Origin: Betaproteobacteria bacterium Ga0077527
GTDB taxonomy: Bacteria; Pseudomonadota; Gammaproteobacteria; Burkholderiales; SG8-41
Assembly (NCBI GenBank): GCA_001464815.1
Contig: LNDW01000020.1
Coordinates: forward strand, 124,001 to 188,000
Direction: 5' to 3'
DNA length: 64,000 bases
Shown: positions 24,951 to 33,698 of the stretch, in pieces
Numbering within the stretch: position 1 is the stretch's first letter
How the letters are laid out: each line of letters begins with the position of its first letter
Program-made: the position numbers and the translations under genes
The notes under the pieces: generated by a model
The model's input: the letters and a program-made list of their open reading frames with translations, nothing else
Databases searched by the model: none
Told to the model about the DNA's origin: nothing

Positions 24951-25940
24951 TCAATGCAGCTTGAGGCCGGCGGCTTTCGCCACCTTGCGCCACTTCTCCA
25001 CTTCCTCGCGGATGATCCGGGTGTATTCCTCCGGGGTCGAGCCCACCGGCACCGAGCCGTCGGCTGTCAGGCGTTTCACCGTATCCGGGTCCTTCATCGC
25101 GGAAACGATGCCGGCGTTGATCTTGCTGACGATGGGTTTCGGGATTTTGGCGCTGCCGATGATTCCGTACATCTGATCCACGCTGTAGCCGGGCACGCCG
25201 CTCTCGGCCACGGTCGGCAGGTCGACCGCGGACGAACGCTTGGGCGCGGTAATCGCCAGGCCGCGCAGCTTGCCGGTCTGCATGTGCGGACGCACACCGA
25301 ACAGCGTGCCATAGCCGACCTGCACCTCACCGGCGAGGTTCGCGACCACGCCGGCCGCGGTGCCCTTGAATGGCACGTGGGTCATGCGGGTCTTGGCCAT
25401 GTAGTCGAACAATTCGCCGGCCATGTGCTGCAGACCGCCGGTGCCGGACGAACTGTAGTTGAGCTTGCCCGGATTGGTGCGGGCGAAGTTGATCAGGTCC
25501 TGCACGCTCTTCACCGGCACCGAGGGGTTGATGTAGAGCACGTAGAACAGCGATGTTGCCAGGGCAATGCCCTGCAGGTCGCGGGTCAGGTCGTACGGCA
25601 GGTTGGGATTGGTTGCCGAATTGACATGCAGCGAGGCCGAAATCAGGCAGATGGTGTAGCCGTCGGGCTGGGCCTTGGCGGTGAGATCCACACCGATGGC
25701 GCCGGCGGCGCCGGTGCGGTTGTCCACCACCACCTGCTGGTTCCAGGTATCGCTCAAGTGCTTGGCGATCAGCCTTGCCGTGGTGTCGGTGCCCGCGCCC
25801 GGGGTGAAGGGGGCGATCAGCCGCACCGGTTTGTTCGGGTAGTTTTTCGCCGCATCGGCCTGGGCGGCTGCAGGCGTGACTGCAGCGCCCGCAAGCGCCG
25901 CGGCGACGGCCACGATCATGTGCTTCATTTTTGCTGCCAT
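24951..25940 (-). CDS. Bug/TctC-family receptor
   Basis: A 329-residue receptor with signal peptide ending TPAAAQADA. Landmarks are YPNKPVRLIAPFTPGAGTDTT, VVVDNRTGAAG and RMTHVPFKGTAAGVVANLAG. GAGGAG lies 7 bases before the ATG. Three direct repeats with a 14-bp period (25970-26009) sit immediately upstream. Its sequence differs clearly from the neighbouring Bug gene at 23874, so the pair is not a recent tandem duplication. Confidence 0.93.
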   Translation of the reverse strand: MAAKMKHMIVAVAAALAGAAVTPAAAQADAAKNYPNKPVRLIAPFTPGAGTDTTARLIAKHLSDTWNQQVVVDNRTGAAGAIGVDLTAKAQPDGYTICLISASLHVNSATNPNLPYDLTRDLQGIALATSLFYVLYINPSVPVKSVQDLINFARTNPGKLNYSSSGTGGLQHMAGELFDYMAKTRMTHVPFKGTAAGVVANLAGEVQVGYGTLFGVRPHMQTGKLRGLAITAPKRSSAVDLPTVAESGVPGYSVDQMYGIIGSAKIPKPIVSKINAGIVSAMKDPDTVKRLTADGSVPVGSTPEEYTRIIREEVEKWRKVAKAAGLKLH

Positions 25941-25969
25941 GCTGAATCTCCTCTGGTCTGCAGGACCAA

Positions 25970-26009
25970 TCGTTGGTTTAAGGTCGTTGGTTTAACGTCG
26001 TTGGTTTAA
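25970..26009 (-). repeat. Three direct repeats TCGTTGGTTTAA, 14-bp period
   Basis: Units at 25970-25981, 25984-25995 and 25998-26009 are identical over 12 bp and separated by 2 bp. They lie 30-69 bp upstream of a Bug gene start (25940), within the only 78 bp between two genes. The position suits an activator or repressor array; slippage repeats are the alternative. Confidence 0.85.
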
Positions 26010-26018
26010 CTTCTTCAG

Positions 26019-26882
26019 TCAATTATGTACTTTCTGCAGCGCCGCCGCTTTCGAGGCGCGCAGCCATGCAGCCACCGACGCCGCGTTCTGTTGCGGCGGC
26101 ATCAGGCTTGAGAGTTCCGCGCCCGCAATCAGTTCCCGCAGGGCCTGTGCCGATGACGCCGAATGCGAGGCATCGTCGCCGGACATGATGAAGGCCGGCA
26201 GCTTCATCGCCAGCAGCTCTTCGCCGCTGGCGCCTGAAGGCATGGTGTCATTGAACATGTTGTCGCGCGAACGGGCCACGATGCCGCTGTAGGCTGCAAG
26301 GTCCTGTGTGACATAACGTTCCGCAAAAGCCGCATCATTTTTGATCACCGCCGACCACGGACCGGCTTCCGGATCGTTCCAGAACAGGCCCGACTGCCGG
26401 GCACGCGCCACCACGCCGGCAAAGCCGTGGGCGTGAAGATAGTCGAGGTGCTTGTCGAAAATGCTGCGCGCCTTGAGCAGCCAGCGGTAACCACCCACCG
26501 GCCAGTGCAGCAGCAGTCCATGTATGCGCTGCGGATAACGCGCGGCCATCGCCAGCGCCAGTGACACGCCCATGCAGCCGCCGAGGATGAAAGCCTTGTC
26601 GATTTTCAGGTGGTCGAGCAGCGCGATGCCGTGGCGGGCATAGACATCCCAGGTCAGCGGCTCGATACGTCCGCCGGATTCGCCGGCCTCGCGCCGGTCG
26701 TAGGCAATCATCTTGAAATCGCCGCGCAAGGTATCGAGCGGCTGCATGTCCTTCCATACGCCGTTGAGCCGCCAGCGGCTGATCGACGAGTCGAAGGCGG
26801 CCGGCGCGAGCATCAGCAGCGGCGGACCGTCGCCGGCGATTTCGTATTGTGTGCGGATGCCGTCAATCTCGGCGAAGGGCAT
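26019..26882 (-). CDS. Alpha/beta hydrolase with a cysteine in the nucleophile elbow
   Basis: A 287-residue alpha/beta-hydrolase fold protein. The elbow reads GGCMG (residues 101-105), placing Cys103 where Ser is usual. The strand before the elbow is KAFILGG, the oxyanion region is near MLAPAAFDSS, and the acidic residue may be in PAFIMSGDDASHSAS. Cys nucleophiles are known in dienelactone hydrolases and a few thioesterase-like members. ATG 26882 is used because the open extension upstream shows no homology. It lies next to the OYE-type reductase gene (100 bp upstream, same strand) and upstream of the Bug genes, suggesting a small catabolic cluster. Confidence 0.83.
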   Translation of the reverse strand: MPFAEIDGIRTQYEIAGDGPPLLMLAPAAFDSSISRWRLNGVWKDMQPLDTLRGDFKMIAYDRREAGESGGRIEPLTWDVYARHGIALLDHLKIDKAFILGGCMGVSLALAMAARYPQRIHGLLLHWPVGGYRWLLKARSIFDKHLDYLHAHGFAGVVARARQSGLFWNDPEAGPWSAVIKNDAAFAERYVTQDLAAYSGIVARSRDNMFNDTMPSGASGEELLAMKLPAFIMSGDDASHSASSAQALRELIAGAELSSLMPPQQNAASVAAWLRASKAAALQKVHN

Positions 26883-26981
26883 GGTCTGCTCCGGGAAAAG
26901 CCCGATCAGGGAGCGCGATTTTACGATGGCAGGCCCTGACCCGTCGCCGGCAGTCCACAACCTGAAGCGCGGCCGATGGCC

Positions 26982-28220
26982 TCAGCGCGGGCCAGGACGC
27001 GCCGCGATGCCCTCATCCCAGGAATAAGCCACCTGCTCCTGCGGGCCGTAGGGAATCGCCACCGCACTGCCCTGCGGATAATCGGCGCGATGCTGTTCGA
27101 GCAGGCGCAGCCGCTGCGCCTCGCGCTCCTGCACCAGCTTCAGCGCGCCGGCGTAACCGAGTTCACGTGCCGCATGCAGCGGCCAGTTCGGATCGTCCAT
27201 CAGGCCGCGGGCCAGCGCGATCACGTCGGCATCACCGTCACGCAGCAGTTTTTCGGCGTGGTGCGCATCACTGATCATCCCCACCGCAACGGCCGGCAAT
27301 CCGCTGGCGCGGCGGACTTCGCGCGAATAGCCGGCCTGGAAACCGGGCACACGCGGCACGCCGGGCATCGGACCGTCACCACCGACACCACCCGACGAAC
27401 AGTCGATGGCATCGACCCCGCGCGCCTTCAATTCCCGCACCAGTGCCAGCGTGTCCTCGATGCCCCAGACCCCGCCCGCCCCCTCGATGGCGGACACCCG
27501 GAAAAACAGCGGCCGGTCCGACGGCCACACCGCGCGAACGGTTTCCGCCACTTCGAGCGCGAAGCGCATGCGGCCTTGCAGATCGCCGCCGTAGGCATCG
27601 GTACGCAGGTTGGACAGCGGCGAAAGGAACTGGTGGATCAGGTAGCCGTGCGCACCGTGGATTTCGCAGAGGTCATAACCGGCATCGAGCGCGCGCTGCG
27701 CGGCGGCGCGCCATGCGGCAAGGCACTCGCGGATGTCGTCGAGGTCCATCGCCTTCGGGATGTTGCCGCCGGGCGTCGGCGGCAGTGCGCTGGCGGAAAT
27801 CCCCTGCCAGGGCCTGAGTTTGCCGATGGCATCAGCCTCGGTCAGCGGCGCGCGGTCCTTCAGCGGACCATGCTGGGACGCACGGCGGCCGCAGTGGCCG
27901 AGTTGAATCGCCGGCACCGCACCCTGGGCGCGGATGAAATCGGTGATGCGGCGGTACATCGGCACATGATGGTCATGGTAGATACCGGCGCATTCGTGGG
28001 TCTTGCGCCCGCGCGCCTCGACCGCGGTCTCCTCGGTGAACACGATGCCGCAGCCACCCATCGCGAAACGCCCGAAGTTGACCAGTTGCCAATCCTGCGG
28101 CGCGCCGTCGTCGGACAGGTACTGGCACATCGGCGACGCCATGATGCGGTTGCGAGCGGTGATGCCTCGCAGCTTGATCGGTGTGAACAGCAGCGGGGTC
28201 GTAGTATCGGCTTGGGTCAT
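26982..28220 (-). CDS. NADH:flavin oxidoreductase, OYE/YqjM type
   Basis: A 412-residue FMN-binding TIM barrel of the old-yellow-enzyme family, which reduces activated C=C bonds with NAD(P)H. The YqjM-class signature SPMCQY is at about residues 29-34. AIQLGHCGRRAS carries substrate-binding residues, and CEIHGAHGYLIHQFLSPLSN and PVAVGMI-type phosphate loops follow. A C-terminal segment after the barrel (VQEREAQRLRLLEQHRADY) is unusual in length. It probably acts with the adjacent hydrolase in degradation of an unsaturated carbonyl or aromatic compound. Confidence 0.92.
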   Translation of the reverse strand: MTQADTTTPLLFTPIKLRGITARNRIMASPMCQYLSDDGAPQDWQLVNFGRFAMGGCGIVFTEETAVEARGRKTHECAGIYHDHHVPMYRRITDFIRAQGAVPAIQLGHCGRRASQHGPLKDRAPLTEADAIGKLRPWQGISASALPPTPGGNIPKAMDLDDIRECLAAWRAAAQRALDAGYDLCEIHGAHGYLIHQFLSPLSNLRTDAYGGDLQGRMRFALEVAETVRAVWPSDRPLFFRVSAIEGAGGVWGIEDTLALVRELKARGVDAIDCSSGGVGGDGPMPGVPRVPGFQAGYSREVRRASGLPAVAVGMISDAHHAEKLLRDGDADVIALARGLMDDPNWPLHAARELGYAGALKLVQEREAQRLRLLEQHRADYPQGSAVAIPYGPQEQVAYSWDEGIAARPGPR

Positions 28221-28294
28221 GATCGCCTAACAGAATGAGAATAAAAATCTTCCCTCATCCCTGCTCTTCCCCCGGAGGCGGAAGGGCTTTTCAT

Positions 28295-28328
28295 CCCTCT
28301 TCCTGCGGGAGAGGGAACGGGGGTGAGG
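28295..28328 (-). repeat. Dispersed palindromic repeat, copy 2
   Basis: Minus-strand reading CCTCACCCCCGTTCCCTCTC, then CCGCAGGAAGAGGG. It belongs to the same family as 4629-4668 and the hrpA-internal copy at 31566-31614. It lies in the 197-bp gap between hrpA and the OYE gene; the plus strand nearby (28247-28290) holds a further degenerate part. Confidence 0.65.
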
Positions 28329-28417
28329 AATATTTTTATCCCGCCCAACCGCCATTTTGTTATGGCGATTTGAATTTCAGGCCGGACTGCGGGCAGTTTA
28401 ACAATGTCGCGGCCCTC

Positions 28418-31400
28418 TCACCCCATCGCAGTCCACAATTTATCGAGGCGCTTGTACGACACCGGATATGGCGTTTTCAGCTCCTGCGCGTAGAGCGACA
28501 CCCGCAACTCCTCGATCTGCCAGCGGAATTCACGCAGGCGCGGATCCACTTCACCGGCTTTTTTCTGCAGGTCTAGGCGCATTTCGTAACGCCCCCACAG
28601 CCCGGCGATGCTTGCAGCATGTTTGCCGTCGCGTTCGATGTTGGCCGGGTATTTCTGCAGGCGCAGCTGCGCGGCCTTCAGGTAACGCGGCAGCTGGGCG
28701 AGCTGCGGCCACGGCGTGGCACTGAAAAATCCCTTGTGGATCAGGCGCTGGTTCTGTGTGCGGATGTCATTGGCCGGCCGCGACAGATTGCCTTTGGCCG
28801 CACCCAGCGCCAGTGACAGCTGGTGCTGTTCGGCGGCGATGGCACTGAACAGGCGCAGGGCCGCCTCGCTGACCGCGGGCAGGCGGGTGCGGGCACGCTT
28901 GACCTGATCCTCAAACGCTTTTGATCCTCTGGGCAGTTCGTCCTCGCCGATGAAGGCGCGGTCACAGATCGCGGCGATCAGGTCGGCACGCAGGTCATCC
29001 GGACTTGCGATGCCGCGCAACTGCAGCGCGGCCTGATCAAAACCCTTCAAGCCCTTTTCGAGCTGGCGCAGCTGTTCCTTCAGCGCCAGCCGCATCAGCC
29101 GCACCACCCCGACACGCATGGACCGCTGCGCCGCTTCTTTGATATCAAAGAGGCGGATCGCCACGCTGTCACCGTCGTCATCCAGCGCCGGATACCCGGT
29201 GACCTTGCGTCCGCCACGGGTGAAGGTGATCGTCGGCGGCAGTTCACCGAAGTCCCAGGTCCTGATGCCTTCGCGCTCGATGCCCGACGCATCGCCCTGG
29301 GCGCCGGAACTGAAGGTCAGCTGCGCCGCCTCGCCCAGCTGCGCTTTCAGCGCAACCAGGTCGCGGTCCGAAGCCAGCTCGCGGCCCGATTCATCAACCA
29401 CGCGGAAATTGCAGCGCAGGTGCAAGGGATAGTCGATGGCGGCGGCCTCCTCCTTCGCCAGCGCCACACCGGCGGCACGTGTCGCGTAACGCGCCAGCGC
29501 ATCGGCAAAGGCGCCCTGCGCCGCACCCTCGATCTCGAGAAAACGCGTGACATGTTCGGTGGGTGGCGTCAGATGGCGGCGCCAATTTTTCGGCAGGGCC
29601 TTGAAGGCAAAGGCCACCTTGTCGCGGATCATGCCTGGCACCAGCCAGTCGAAATCCGCGGGTTCGAGCTTGTTGAGCAGCGCCAGCGGCACGGTTGCCG
29701 TGATGCCGTCGAGGGCATGGCCGGGATCGAAGCGGTATTTCAGCTTCAGTTCGATTTCACCGGCGTCACTACCCACCAGCAGTGCATCCGGAAACTGGTT
29801 CTCGGTGATGTTATCCGCGGCATGACGCATCAGGTAATCACGCGTCAGCAGCAGATGATCAGCGTGCTGCTGTTCGACTTCCCTGCGCCATTGCTCAAAA
29901 CCGGCGCCGTTGACGATGTCCTGCGGCACACGCTCGTCATAAAAGGCGTAGATCACCTCGTCGCTGACCAGCACATCGCGTTTGCGCGCCTTGTGCTCCA
30001 GTTCCTGCACTTCTTTTATAAGTCGTTGATTATATTGAATAAATTTTGCGGTCGTGGTGTACTCACCGGCGACCAGGGCCTGGCGGATGAAAATCCCGCG
30101 GGCCTCCTTCGGGTTGATTGCGCCGTAATGCACGAGGCGCTTGGGCACGATGGTGATGCCGTACAGCGTCACCCGCTCGAAGGCGACGACCATCGCGCGC
30201 TCGCGCTCCCAGTGCGGATCGAAGTAATGGCGGTCAACCAGATCACGCGCCAGCGGCTCGATCCACTCCGGCTCGATGCGCGCGACACTGCGCGCGTAAA
30301 GCCGCGCGGTATCGACCAGCTCACCCGCCATCACCCATTTCGGCGCATTTTCGTTTTTGGATTTGCGCAGGCCCGAACCGGGGAAGATGTGGAACTTGAT
30401 GCCGCGCGCGCCCAGATACTCCCCCTCTTCGGTCTTGAACCCGATGTTGCCGAGCAGGCCGGCGAGCAGCGCGCGATGGATCTGCTCGGGAGTCGCCGGT
30501 TTTTCATTGGGCAACATGTCCAGCTCGGCCACCAGCGATGCGAGCTGGCCGTGGATGTCGCGCCATTCGCGCAGCCGCCGCTGCGACAGGAATTCCTCCG
30601 CCAGCTGCTGCGCGAGCTTGCGGTTGGACTGCTTGTGCTTGACCGATTCGTCGAAGTAATCCCACAGCTTGAGATAGGCCGTGAAATCAGACTTGTCGTC
30701 GGCGAATTTGGCATGCGCGCGGTCCGCGGCCTCGGACTTTTCGAAGGGCCGCTCGCGCGGGTCCTGCACCGACAGCGCCGAAGCGATGATCAGCACCTCG
30801 CGCAGGCAGTTCTGCTGCTTCGCGGCGATGATCATTCGCGCGATGCGCGGGTCGATCGGAAACTTCGCCAGCTGCCAGCCCACGGTGGTGAGCTGCTTCT
30901 GCGCATCCACCGCGCCCAGCTCGGCGAGCAGCTGGTAACCGTCGCCGATCATGCGCGGTGATGGCGCCTCGAGGAAGGGAAAATCCTCGACGTCGCCGAT
31001 GCGCAGCGCCTTCATGCGCAGGATCACATGCGCCAGCGATGAGCGCAGGATTTCCGGATCGGTGTACTGCGGCCGCGCGTTGTAGTCATCCTCGGCATAC
31101 AGCCGGATCGCGACGCCGGCGGCGACCCGCCCGCAGCGGCCGGCACGCTGGTTGGCCGAGGCGCGGGAAATTTTCTCGATCTGCAACTGCTCGACCTTGT
31201 TGCGGTAGCTGTAGCGGTTGATCCGCGCCAGTCCGGCATCAACAACGTAACGGATGCCCGGCACCGTCAGCGAAGTCTCGGCGACATTGGTCGATAACAC
31301 GATCCGCCGCGCACCGTGGGGTTTGAAAATCCGCTCCTGCTCCTCGAAGGACAACCGCGCGTACAGAGGCAGGATCTCGGCCCCCTTGGGATGATGTTTG

Positions 31401-32266
31401 CGCAGCGCCTCGGTGGCATCGCGAATCTCGCGCTCACCGGGCAGGAACACCAGGATGTCGCCATCGGATTTTTCGCGCGCGAGTTCGGCCACCGCCTCGA
31501 CGATGGCTTCGGTCAATTCTTCATCGCTGTCCGGAACGGCACGGCCGGAACGGACAGCCTGATACCTCCCCTCTCCCGACGGTTCATCGGCGGGAGAGGA
31601 GCCGGGGGTGAGGGTTGATCCGGGGGGCCGGTAGCGCACCTCAACCGGGTAAGTACGGCCCGAAACCTCAATCACCGGCGCGGGTTTGCCCGCCACCGCG
31701 AAATGACTGGCGAAGCGTTCCGCATCAATGGTCGCCGAGGTGACGATGATCTTCAGGTCAGGTCGGCGCTGCATCAGGCGCTTGAGGTAACCGAGCAGGA
31801 AATCGATGTTCAGGCTGCGTTCATGCGCCTCGTCGATGATCAGCGTGTCGTAGGCCCGCAGGTCGCGGTCACCCTGGGTCTCGGCCAGCAGGATGCCGTC
31901 GGTCATCAGCTTGATATAGCTGTTCTGCGACAGCTTGTCGGAAAACCGCACCTTGTAGCCGACGGCATGTCCCAGCGGGCTTTTCAGCTCCTGCGCGATG
32001 CGTATCGCCACCGTGCGCGCGGCGATGCGCCGCGGCTGGGTGTGGCCGATCAGGCCGTGCACACCACGACCGAGTTCGAGGCAAATCTTCGGCAGCTGCG
32101 TGGTCTTGCCGGAGCCGGTTTCGCCGCAGACGATAACCACCGGGTGGTCGCGTATCGCAGCCGCGATCTCCGCGCGCTTCGCCACCACCGGCAGGTCTTC
32201 CGGATAGTCCGGACGCGGCAGGTTGCGCAGGCGATGCTCGAGCTCTTCGGGGGTGCGGGGTTTCAA
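28418..32266 (-). CDS. hrpA: ATP-dependent RNA helicase HrpA
   Basis: A 1282-residue DEAH-box RNA helicase, the length expected for HrpA, which rescues stalled or collided ribosomes by pulling mRNA. It has Walker A GETGSGKT (48-55), DEAH (145-148), SAT (177-179) and motif VI QRAGRCGR. Helicase-associated and OB-like domains follow, plus the long C-terminal domain ending AQELKTPYPVSYKRLDKLW. The first credible start is TTG 32266; no ATG or GTG precedes Walker A. Odd feature: residues 214-248, between the two RecA-like lobes, contain an insert (TLTPGSSPADEPSGEGR) encoded by an in-frame copy of a dispersed palindromic repeat. Confidence 0.96.
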   Translation of the reverse strand: MKPRTPEELEHRLRNLPRPDYPEDLPVVAKRAEIAAAIRDHPVVIVCGETGSGKTTQLPKICLELGRGVHGLIGHTQPRRIAARTVAIRIAQELKSPLGHAVGYKVRFSDKLSQNSYIKLMTDGILLAETQGDRDLRAYDTLIIDEAHERSLNIDFLLGYLKRLMQRRPDLKIIVTSATIDAERFASHFAVAGKPAPVIEVSGRTYPVEVRYRPPGSTLTPGSSPADEPSGEGRYQAVRSGRAVPDSDEELTEAIVEAVAELAREKSDGDILVFLPGEREIRDATEALRKHHPKGAEILPLYARLSFEEQERIFKPHGARRIVLSTNVAETSLTVPGIRYVVDAGLARINRYSYRNKVEQLQIEKISRASANQRAGRCGRVAAGVAIRLYAEDDYNARPQYTDPEILRSSLAHVILRMKALRIGDVEDFPFLEAPSPRMIGDGYQLLAELGAVDAQKQLTTVGWQLAKFPIDPRIARMIIAAKQQNCLREVLIIASALSVQDPRERPFEKSEAADRAHAKFADDKSDFTAYLKLWDYFDESVKHKQSNRKLAQQLAEEFLSQRRLREWRDIHGQLASLVAELDMLPNEKPATPEQIHRALLAGLLGNIGFKTEEGEYLGARGIKFHIFPGSGLRKSKNENAPKWVMAGELVDTARLYARSVARIEPEWIEPLARDLVDRHYFDPHWERERAMVVAFERVTLYGITIVPKRLVHYGAINPKEARGIFIRQALVAGEYTTTAKFIQYNQRLIKEVQELEHKARKRDVLVSDEVIYAFYDERVPQDIVNGAGFEQWRREVEQQHADHLLLTRDYLMRHAADNITENQFPDALLVGSDAGEIELKLKYRFDPGHALDGITATVPLALLNKLEPADFDWLVPGMIRDKVAFAFKALPKNWRRHLTPPTEHVTRFLEIEGAAQGAFADALARYATRAAGVALAKEEAAAIDYPLHLRCNFRVVDESGRELASDRDLVALKAQLGEAAQLTFSSGAQGDASGIEREGIRTWDFGELPPTITFTRGGRKVTGYPALDDDGDSVAIRLFDIKEAAQRSMRVGVVRLMRLALKEQLRQLEKGLKGFDQAALQLRGIASPDDLRADLIAAICDRAFIGEDELPRGSKAFEDQVKRARTRLPAVSEAALRLFSAIAAEQHQLSLALGAAKGNLSRPANDIRTQNQRLIHKGFFSATPWPQLAQLPRYLKAAQLRLQKYPANIERDGKHAASIAGLWGRYEMRLDLQKKAGEVDPRLREFRWQIEELRVSLYAQELKTPYPVSYKRLDKLWTAMG
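31566..31614 (-). repeat. Dispersed palindromic repeat, copy 3, in frame inside hrpA
   Basis: Minus-strand CCCTCACCCCCGGCTCCTCT, then a stem-loop CTCTCCCG-N-CGGGAGAG. It matches the CCTCACCCC...CTCTCCCGC pattern of the intergenic copies and is translated as LTPGSSPADEPSGEG. Confidence 0.75.
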
Positions 32267-32324
32267 GGTCAGAAACTTCTGGCCACAGAGTTCAGGCCAT
32301 CGAGTTCAAAGTCAAAAACTTTTA

Positions 32325-32389
32325 GCCACAGAGAGCACAGAGAAAACCCGGGGCTTAAAGGTCTCTGTGCTCTCTGTGTCCTCTGTGGC
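32325..32389. repeat. Imperfect inverted repeat GCCACAGAG...CTCTGTGGC
   Basis: Arms 32325-32343 (GCCACAGAGAGCACAGAGA) and 32371-32389 pair at 17 of 19 positions, with an extra CTCTGTGC half-copy at 32363. Repeats with GCCACAGAGG-ACACAGAG arms are dispersed extragenic elements in many bacteria. It lies upstream of hrpA, between it and the next terminator. Confidence 0.65.
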
Positions 32390-32407
32390 AAGTCTTTTGC
32401 CTTTAAA

Positions 32408-32435
32408 ACAAAAAGGCCGGCGGTCACCGGCCTTT
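32408..32435 (-). terminator. Rho-independent terminator
   Basis: Perfect 9-bp stem AAAGGCCGG/CCGGCCTTT with a 6-base loop. On the minus strand it is followed by TTTGTTTT, ending the YbhB-like gene transcript 17 bp after its stop codon. The plus-strand side has only a short T-run. Confidence 0.85.
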
Positions 32436-32452
32436 TCGGAATTGCAATGCAA

Positions 32453-33082
32453 TTACAGTTTCACTTTCGGGTTCAGCGTGTAAAGCCCGGTAATCCTGGC
32501 TTCACCAAGCACATGGCCGGTGATGGCCTTGCGCACGTCGGCGCCGCCAAAATTTCCTTCAACCGGGCATTTCGCGATATCCAGCGCATAGAGCGTGAAC
32601 ACGTAGTGGTGCACGATGCTGTCGTTCCACGGCGGGCAGGGACCGTCATAGCCGAAGTAGTCGCCCTTCATGTCCTTGTCGCCGGCGAACCATGCGGTGT
32701 AATCGTTGATGCCCTGGCGCGCGCCACGCGGGGTATTGGGGCCGGCCTTGCCGCGGGCGGTGACGCCATTCGAGAACTCGCCGGCGGCGATGGCGCCGGA
32801 TGCGGGATCGAGGTCCACCAGCACCCAGTGGAAAAAATCAACGCGTGGCAGCGTGGCCGGAATTTCACGGCCCTCCTGGTTGACGTCATCGGGTTTCGAC
32901 GGCACATCGGGATCGTGGCAGATCAGCACGAGTGACTTTGTGCCCGCGGGCAATTCTCCCCAGCCAAGCTGCGGATTCCGGTTGGCGCCGAGCGTGCAAT
33001 GTGTTTTCGCATCGGGGGCGCAGAAGGCGAATTCGGCGGGGATGGGCTTGCCGTCGGCGAAGCTGCTGCTGGTGAGTTTCAT
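32453..33082 (-). CDS. YbhB/YbcL family (PEBP/Raf-kinase-inhibitor-like) protein
   Basis: A 209-residue phosphatidylethanolamine-binding-protein fold member. The ligand-pocket motifs are SLVLICHDPDVP (DPD), DFFHWVLVDLD and GYDGPCPPWNDSIVHHYVFTLYAL. Bacterial members have no firmly known function, with proposals including lipid, carboxylate or kinase-inhibitor binding. It lacks a signal peptide, so it resembles cytoplasmic YbhB. ATG 33082 has GGAG 9 bases upstream and is preferred over a TTG two codons earlier. It is monocistronic with its own terminator. Confidence 0.9.
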   Translation of the reverse strand: MKLTSSSFADGKPIPAEFAFCAPDAKTHCTLGANRNPQLGWGELPAGTKSLVLICHDPDVPSKPDDVNQEGREIPATLPRVDFFHWVLVDLDPASGAIAAGEFSNGVTARGKAGPNTPRGARQGINDYTAWFAGDKDMKGDYFGYDGPCPPWNDSIVHHYVFTLYALDIAKCPVEGNFGGADVRKAITGHVLGEARITGLYTLNPKVKL

Positions 33083-33254
33083 GCTCAATATCTCCTCTGC
33101 TGGTCACCGTTTATTGCGTGTTCAGTATAACAAACGATCATTGCAGTCCTTTCCCGCCGGAACTCAAGCCTCGCACCACCGCTGCCGTTAACCAGCGTGA
33201 ACAATCACGGCCCGGCCACGGCTTCAGCGTGGCGCCATTCCGAGGAGGTGACAA

Positions 33255-33698
33255 ATGAATCCGGTCATTTACGGCCTGCTGATCCTGACACTGCTGGCCG
33301 CGGCACCGCGCGTCCATGCCCAAACGGCGACCGGGGCGGTCGAGACCGTCTATGTGCGCATCGAAAGGGGGGTGTTCATTGAAAAAAGCCTGATCCGCCG
33401 CCAGGTCGCCACCAACACCCCGAACACCTGGAGTGAGGTGCGGCTGCTGGGCGCGGTGGGCGGCCGCAGCGAGCTGGCGCAAAACCCTGCGGCGATGGAC
33501 ATCCGCAAGGGCGATATCGTGCAGGTCAGCATCAGCCCGCCGCCGGACTTCGCCACCGGCCCGGCGCCGGAGGTCAATCGCATCGTGGCGCGTATCGCGC
33601 CCGCCGGAAGTCCGCAGGCGCAGCGTATTGCCGGCGGGACCGAAATGCTGTCCGCGCCCGCTTCATACCCGCTGACCATCGCCGAAGCACTAAGGTGA
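33255..33698 (+). CDS. Hypothetical exported protein
   Basis: I do not recognise the family. The 147 residues start with a signal peptide (MNPVIYGLLILTLLAAA, cleavage near HAQT) after a strong GAGGAGGTGAC ribosome-binding site. The mature part predicts mostly beta strands (VETVYVRIERGVF, DIRKGDIVQVSISPPP) and looks like a small periplasmic beta protein. Its last 9 bases overlap the end of the convergent aminopeptidase gene, so both messages are complementary at their 3' ends. Confidence 0.75.
   Translation: MNPVIYGLLILTLLAAAPRVHAQTATGAVETVYVRIERGVFIEKSLIRRQVATNTPNTWSEVRLLGAVGGRSELAQNPAAMDIRKGDIVQVSISPPPDFATGPAPEVNRIVARIAPAGSPQAQRIAGGTEMLSAPASYPLTIAEALR

Noticed and set aside
30009-30052. AT-rich patch in hrpA resembling the dispersed AT-rich motif
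   Set aside because: It encodes conserved helicase sequence (AKFIQYNQRLIKEVQ), and the match to the motif core is weak, so chance is the simpler explanation.
29420-30961. Antisense open frame of 513 codons inside hrpA
   Set aside because: Entirely opposite conserved helicase sequence, with no recognisable domain.
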